7,297 nucleotides of DNA from an uncultured Bacteroidales bacterium. GTDB taxonomy: Bacteria > Bacteroidota > Bacteroidia > Bacteroidales > Marinilabiliaceae. A program made the position numbers and the translations under genes. Of the stretch, positions 6,476-7,297 are shown piece by piece; the first letter of the stretch is position 1, and every line of letters starts with the position of its first letter. The notes below the pieces were generated by a model. It was not told the DNA's origin, searched no databases, and worked only from the letters and a program-made list of their open reading frames with translations. The stretch covers positions 1-7,297 of the forward strand of contig CAKVCS010000051.1 of the NCBI GenBank assembly GCA_934725785.1, read 5' to 3'.

Positions 6476-6518
6476 TGCTCAATGTGGTGATTTATACGTC
6501 GTTTTTCTCTGTTGAGCA
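6476..6518. repeat. Inverted repeat upstream of the rpsO promoter
   Basis: TGCTCAA (6476-6482) and TTGAGCA (6512-6518) are perfect 7-bp inverted arms separated by 29 nt. The right arm touches the -33 box of the rpsO promoter. It could be a regulator site, a weak terminator for the upstream gene (a T-rich GTTTTTCTCT stretch lies inside the loop, not after the stem), or chance. Confidence 0.3.
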
Positions 6519-6550
6519 TTTGCTGGTCTCGCTTCTTATGCCTACCTTTG
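6519..6550 (+). promoter_or_regulatory. rpsO promoter (Bacteroidota -33/-7)
   Basis: TTTG at 6519-6522 and TACCTTTG at 6543-6550 are separated by 20 bases. This is an exact match to the Bacteroidota primary-sigma consensus TTTG-N19-21-TAnnTTTG. The -7 element lies 26 bases before the rpsO ATG, giving a leader of roughly 20 nt. There is therefore no space for a long structured leader of the kind that autoregulates S15 in some bacteria. Confidence 0.8.
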
Positions 6551-6576
6551 CGCCGTCTTAATAACCTATTATATCT

Positions 6577-6846
6577 ATGTATCTCGACAAAGAGAAGAAG
6601 CAAGAGCTCTTCGGTCAGTACGGAAAGTCTAACACTGACACTGGTTCAGCTGAAAGCCAGATAGCATTGTTCTCGTTCCGTATTAACCACCTCACTGAGC
6701 ATATGAAGCTCAACAAGAAGGATAATGCGACCAACTATGCGCTGAAGAAGATCATCGGCCGTCGCCGCCGTATGCTCGACTACCTGAAGAACCGCGACAT
6801 CGAGCGTTACCGCGACATCGTCGCTAAGCTCGGCCTCCGCAAGTAA
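6577..6846 (+). CDS. rpsO: 30S ribosomal protein S15
   Basis: An 89-residue primary rRNA-binding protein of the small subunit, which binds the central domain of 16S rRNA. The family length is exact. Conserved elements are DTGSAESQIALFSFRI (21-36), the H38/H42 region followed by NKKDN (46-50), and GRRRRMLDYLK (61-71). The protein ends in the usual LGLRK. Positions around N46 and A51 differ from the E. coli His45 and Ser51, which contact 16S rRNA; this is likely lineage variation. The leader has an A/T-rich TAATAACCTATTATATCT stretch and no clear Shine-Dalgarno, which is normal for highly expressed Bacteroidota genes. It has its own promoter and is followed by a strong terminator, so it is probably monocistronic. 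Confidence 0.98.
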   Translation: MYLDKEKKQELFGQYGKSNTDTGSAESQIALFSFRINHLTEHMKLNKKDNATNYALKKIIGRRRRMLDYLKNRDIERYRDIVAKLGLRK

Positions 6847-6865
6847 TTCGGGGAATCGCCAGCGC

Positions 6866-6881
6866 AGGGTGGGTGGGCGTC
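6866..6881 (+). repeat. G-rich 16-nt motif, copy 2
   Basis: AGGGTGGGTGGGCGTC lies 20 bases after the rpsO stop and before the terminator stem. It differs from the copy at 6450-6465 at one position. Three GGG runs with single-base spacers give some potential for G-rich secondary structure, but a fourth run is absent in this copy. Confidence 0.4.
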
Positions 6882-6909
6882 CGTCCTTCACTCTTGCATA
6901 CCAGAAAAT

Positions 6910-6943
6910 AATCCCTGGTCGGAATGCCTTCCGGCCAGGGATT
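6910..6943. terminator. Bidirectional intrinsic terminator between rpsO and the TPR gene
   Basis: AATCCCTGGTCGGAA (6910-6924) pairs with TTCCGGCCAGGGATT (6929-6943) as a 15-bp stem with one G-U pair and a TGCC loop. The plus strand continues into ATTTTAT and the minus strand reads TATTTTCTGG after the stem. Both sides therefore have a short U-rich tail, as expected between convergent genes. Confidence 0.85.
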
Positions 6944-7030
6944 TTATCATATGTGCCATCTGTCGCGGGCGCAACGCCTACGCACTGGGCTGCGCGGGGG
7001 CGTGGCTGAGCATGCGGCGGCCGACTGCGC

Positions 7031-7297
7031 TTACATTTTCCTGATAGCCCTTTCGGTGAGCTCAATCCTTTGGTCAAGCTCTTTCTTATACTCGCCGTTG
7101 TTCAGTTTCTTAGCTTTTGCCAGGTAGGTTTGCGCCCGTTGCCTGTCGCCGCCCCTTATGCAAATCTCCGCGGCGTGCACGGCCGCGTATGGCCCGAAGT
7201 ACCTCAGGCTGTTTGCTGAGAGCGACATCGCTTTGTCATAGCACTGCAGCGCGCCATTGTCCTTCCTCTGCTTGTCTTTAGCTCGGCCAAGCCGGAA
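7031..7297 (-). CDS. TPR-like repeat protein, C-terminal fragment (runs off the window)
   Basis: The reading frame is open from the window edge at 7297 to a TAA at 7031, giving 88 residues of the C-terminus; the start lies outside. The sequence reads as helical repeats: GRAKDKQRKDNGALQCYDKAMSLS, then FGPYAAVHAAEICIRGGDRQRAQTYLAKAKKL, which has the A-x-x-x-A-E-x-x-x-x-x-G-D-x-x-x-A-x-x-Y-L-x-x-A spacing of tetratricopeptide repeats. A charged helix (KKELDQRIELTERAIRKM) ends the protein. An internal ATG at 7228 could suggest a 65-residue gene, but the coding pattern continues through it to the edge. Such TPR proteins are scaffolds; the partner cannot be inferred. The gene is convergent with rpsO. 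Confidence 0.75.
   Translation of the reverse strand, partial: FRLGRAKDKQRKDNGALQCYDKAMSLSANSLRYFGPYAAVHAAEICIRGGDRQRAQTYLAKAKKLNNGEYKKELDQRIELTERAIRKM

Noticed and set aside
1..7297. CRISPR array, tRNA or rRNA genes, insertion sequence
   Set aside because: No regularly spaced repeats, no tRNA-like cloverleaf or rRNA sequence and no transposase or terminal inverted repeats were seen on reading both strands.

Overview
The window looks like chromosomal DNA from a GC-rich member of the Bacteroidales (Bacteroidota). The evidence is TAnnTTTG-type -7 promoter elements (one, ahead of rpsO, has a well-spaced TTTG -33 box), weak Shine-Dalgarno sequences, adjacent pyrB and pyrI, and protein styles typical of that order. 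I cannot place it to genus; a Muribaculaceae-like gut organism is only a guess.

Layout: (1) 55-636, minus: a flavin reductase-like flavoprotein. (2) 702-1447, plus: two tandem, clearly paralogous small proteins of unknown function. (3) 1454-2866, minus: pyrI and pyrB, the regulatory and catalytic chains of aspartate carbamoyltransferase, read pyrB then pyrI from a promoter near 2900. (4) 3023-6448, plus: a two-gene unit. A small GAF-like sensory protein is followed directly by a large multidomain protein made of a degenerate receiver, a complete response-regulator receiver, a pyruvate phosphate dikinase (PPDK) N-terminal nucleotide-binding domain and an unusual C-terminal domain. (5) 6577-6846, plus: rpsO (ribosomal protein S15) with its own promoter and a strong bidirectional terminator. 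(6) 7031-7297, minus: the C-terminal end of a TPR-like protein that runs off the window.

The housekeeping parts are pyrimidine synthesis (pyrBI), translation (rpsO) and a redox flavoprotein. The part most likely to be undescribed is the sensory protein plus receiver-PPDK_N protein pair. It has the parts of a signal-transduction device (input domain, phosphorylatable receiver, ATP-binding output), but it lacks the phosphohistidine swivelling domain and the PEP-binding barrel needed for PEP synthase or PPDK chemistry, so names such as 'phosphoenolpyruvate synthase' would mislead. The start of the large gene is also unresolved. Coding sequence clearly extends 34 codons upstream of the first in-frame ATG, back to the TGA of the sensory gene, without a standard start codon. 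This points to a one-base indel, a non-standard start or recoding.

The tandem paralogs at 702-1447 are a second item of interest: a small duplicated family on the opposite strand, between the flavin reductase gene and pyrI.
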